A DNA stretch of 5,753 bases, taken from Acidobacteria bacterium CG_4_9_14_3_um_filter_49_7 (GTDB taxonomy: Bacteria; Acidobacteriota; Holophagae; Thermotomaculales; Thermotomaculaceae). Positions within the stretch are counted from its first letter, which is position 1; each line of letters begins with the position of its first letter. Below, piece after piece: positions 4,759 to 5,753 of this stretch. The notes under the pieces were generated by a model. The model was not told the origin of the DNA, did not search any database, and saw nothing but the letters and a program-made list of their open reading frames with translations. Where the stretch lies: assembly GCA_002789615.1 (NCBI GenBank), contig PFTO01000208.1, positions 1 through 5,753 on the forward strand, written 5' to 3'. Made by a program: the position numbers and the translations under genes.

Positions 4759-5753
4759 CTACTCGTTACTGGAATCTGTCATTCCCAATAAGTCTCCCAT
4801 GAAAAGAGACGAGTTTTTCACAAAAAATACAGTCTGCAGATCACCGGCAATTTCCTGTAGACTCCGGGCATAATCCAATTCCTTTCCATGTTCCGGATCG
4901 GCCAGTCCGAAAAAAACGATCTCCACATTCCTGCTCTCACGGTGGATCAAATCAAGAACTGACTCTTCTTTCGGTTTCAGAAGCACACGTGGAATTGCGT
5001 GTATTCGAATTTCCGTCATCAAGCGGTTCAGATACCTTTCTGTCTGCTTTTTCATCAATTCATTGGAGGCAATACTGATTACTTCAATCCGGGTATCATT
5101 CCAGTCCGAATTCTGCGACAACAAATAGGCCAGCAGCAACATCAGATCTCCATTTCTCTGGAGCCCGCCCCACCACAAGTGAATCGTAGGCGGTGTCCCC
5201 TTTAGAGGGAAAATGTGTCCGGGATTTGTCCGGGCAATCACCAATGATTTTCCCAGTCTTTCCAACTTCCGCATGACAGGGAAAAATCGGGCCAGCCCTT
5301 CCGGGTTCTTCGGCCATCCCAGTAAGACAGTGTTGCTTTCGATCCCGGCCATTCCATTTGCCTGAGCCACATCCACAATTCCCTCTGCAATATTCGCCAC
5401 AACATCCACTTCGGCGAAAACCTGAAATTCTTCTTCGTTGATAAGCGACTGAATCTCCTCTTTGCGTTCCGCAATTAGCAAATTATCTGACGAAAGATCC
5501 CCCACCATCAATTCACAGACTGTCACAACTCCTCTTTTCTGTGAGAAGAGATCACTGAAACGAATCAGATCCAGGTGTTCCACCGGATCAGAAACAAAGG
5601 CCAGAATGTGGGGCCGCCAGTTTCTCGCTGTCATGGGCCTGTTTGAAAGGCGGATCAGGGACCACCGGATCAAACTCTCGTACAAACCACGTCTGGCATC
5701 ACCCCATTTGATCTGGTACCCTTTTCTGGAATACAGAAACCAGATCACTGCTT
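4759..5753 (-). CDS. SLC12 / cation-chloride-cotransporter-type permease, cytoplasmic C-terminal domain, runs off right edge
   Basis: This is the 3' end of a minus-strand gene; the frame is open to the right edge with no stop, so the start is outside and the GTG at 5746-5748 is only an internal codon. About 331 codons are visible. The region matches the soluble C-terminal domain of amino acid permease/SLC12-type transporters. Counting from codon 5746-5748: KWGDARRGLYESLIRWSL (14-31), RNWRPHILAF (42-51), GIESNTVLLGWP (135-146; family 'g..pNtlvlGw'), then IHLWWGGLQRNGDLMLLLAYLL (189-210; family 'idvWW...DgglllllayLl') and an alpha/beta segment ending with a strand TVFFVKN (306-312). In the family an upstream 10-12-helix domain carries ions or amino acids across the inner membrane, and this domain, made of two universal-stress-like folds, mediates dimer contacts and regulation. 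The substrate cannot be inferred because the transport domain is not in the window. uvrA follows after 125 nt in the same direction. Confidence 0.85.
   Translation of the reverse strand, partial: AVIWFLYSRKGYQIKWGDARRGLYESLIRWSLIRLSNRPMTARNWRPHILAFVSDPVEHLDLIRFSDLFSQKRGVVTVCELMVGDLSSDNLLIAERKEEIQSLINEEEFQVFAEVDVVANIAEGIVDVAQANGMAGIESNTVLLGWPKNPEGLARFFPVMRKLERLGKSLVIARTNPGHIFPLKGTPPTIHLWWGGLQRNGDLMLLLAYLLSQNSDWNDTRIEVISIASNELMKKQTERYLNRLMTEIRIHAIPRVLLKPKEESVLDLIHRESRNVEIVFFGLADPEHGKELDYARSLQEIAGDLQTVFFVKNSSLFMGDLLGMTDSSNE

Overview
The window looks like a piece of chromosome from a Gram-negative-type or deep-branching, probably uncultivated bacterium. The evidence is housekeeping genes (uvrA, lepB, a Trm112-like protein) beside a bacterial cation-chloride-cotransporter-type permease, plus an interspersed palindrome of the 'GTCATTGCGAG...GCAATCT' type common in environmental genomes. 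No gene here fixes the phylum, so taxonomy is left open.

Left part (about 1-800). This part is visibly A+T-richer and partly decayed. It holds the 5' end of a secreted Sel1-repeat protein running off the left edge on the minus strand, with a good sigma70-type promoter. Next come a short palindromic repeat and the C-terminal remnant of a branched-chain amino acid binding protein (LivK type). After these is an orphan 65-codon reading frame on the plus strand with a strong ribosome binding site, a promoter-like sequence and a flanking 9-bp inverted repeat. The stretch reads as a site of rearrangement.

Middle part (about 786-1813, plus strand). A compact three-gene unit follows an extended -10 promoter: a 57-aa Trm112/UPF0434 zinc-ribbon protein, a 115-aa divergent 6-pyruvoyl-tetrahydropterin-synthase-like protein, and a 167-aa signal peptidase I. 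The genes overlap by 11 and 14 nt. The second and third most likely start at TTG codons, each preceded by GGAGG inside the upstream gene, so translational coupling is likely. The pterin-synthase-like protein keeps the fold's Asp-Phe and Leu-Asp-His motifs, but the zinc-binding histidines and catalytic cysteine appear to be replaced. It is the most unusual item in the window.

Right part (1823-5753, minus strand). A full-length uvrA (excinuclease ABC subunit A) converges on lepB with only 9 bp between stop codons. Upstream of uvrA, in the same direction, is the cytoplasmic C-terminal domain of an SLC12-type permease that continues beyond the right edge. The first annotated GTG of uvrA has no ribosome binding site, and a perfect TATAAT lies between it and a second GTG, so the true start is probably 60 nt further in.

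No CRISPR array, tRNA, rRNA or intact mobile element was seen. I did not find a complete novel multi-gene system. The best candidate for new biology is the degenerate pterin-synthase-like protein translated between Trm112 and LepB.
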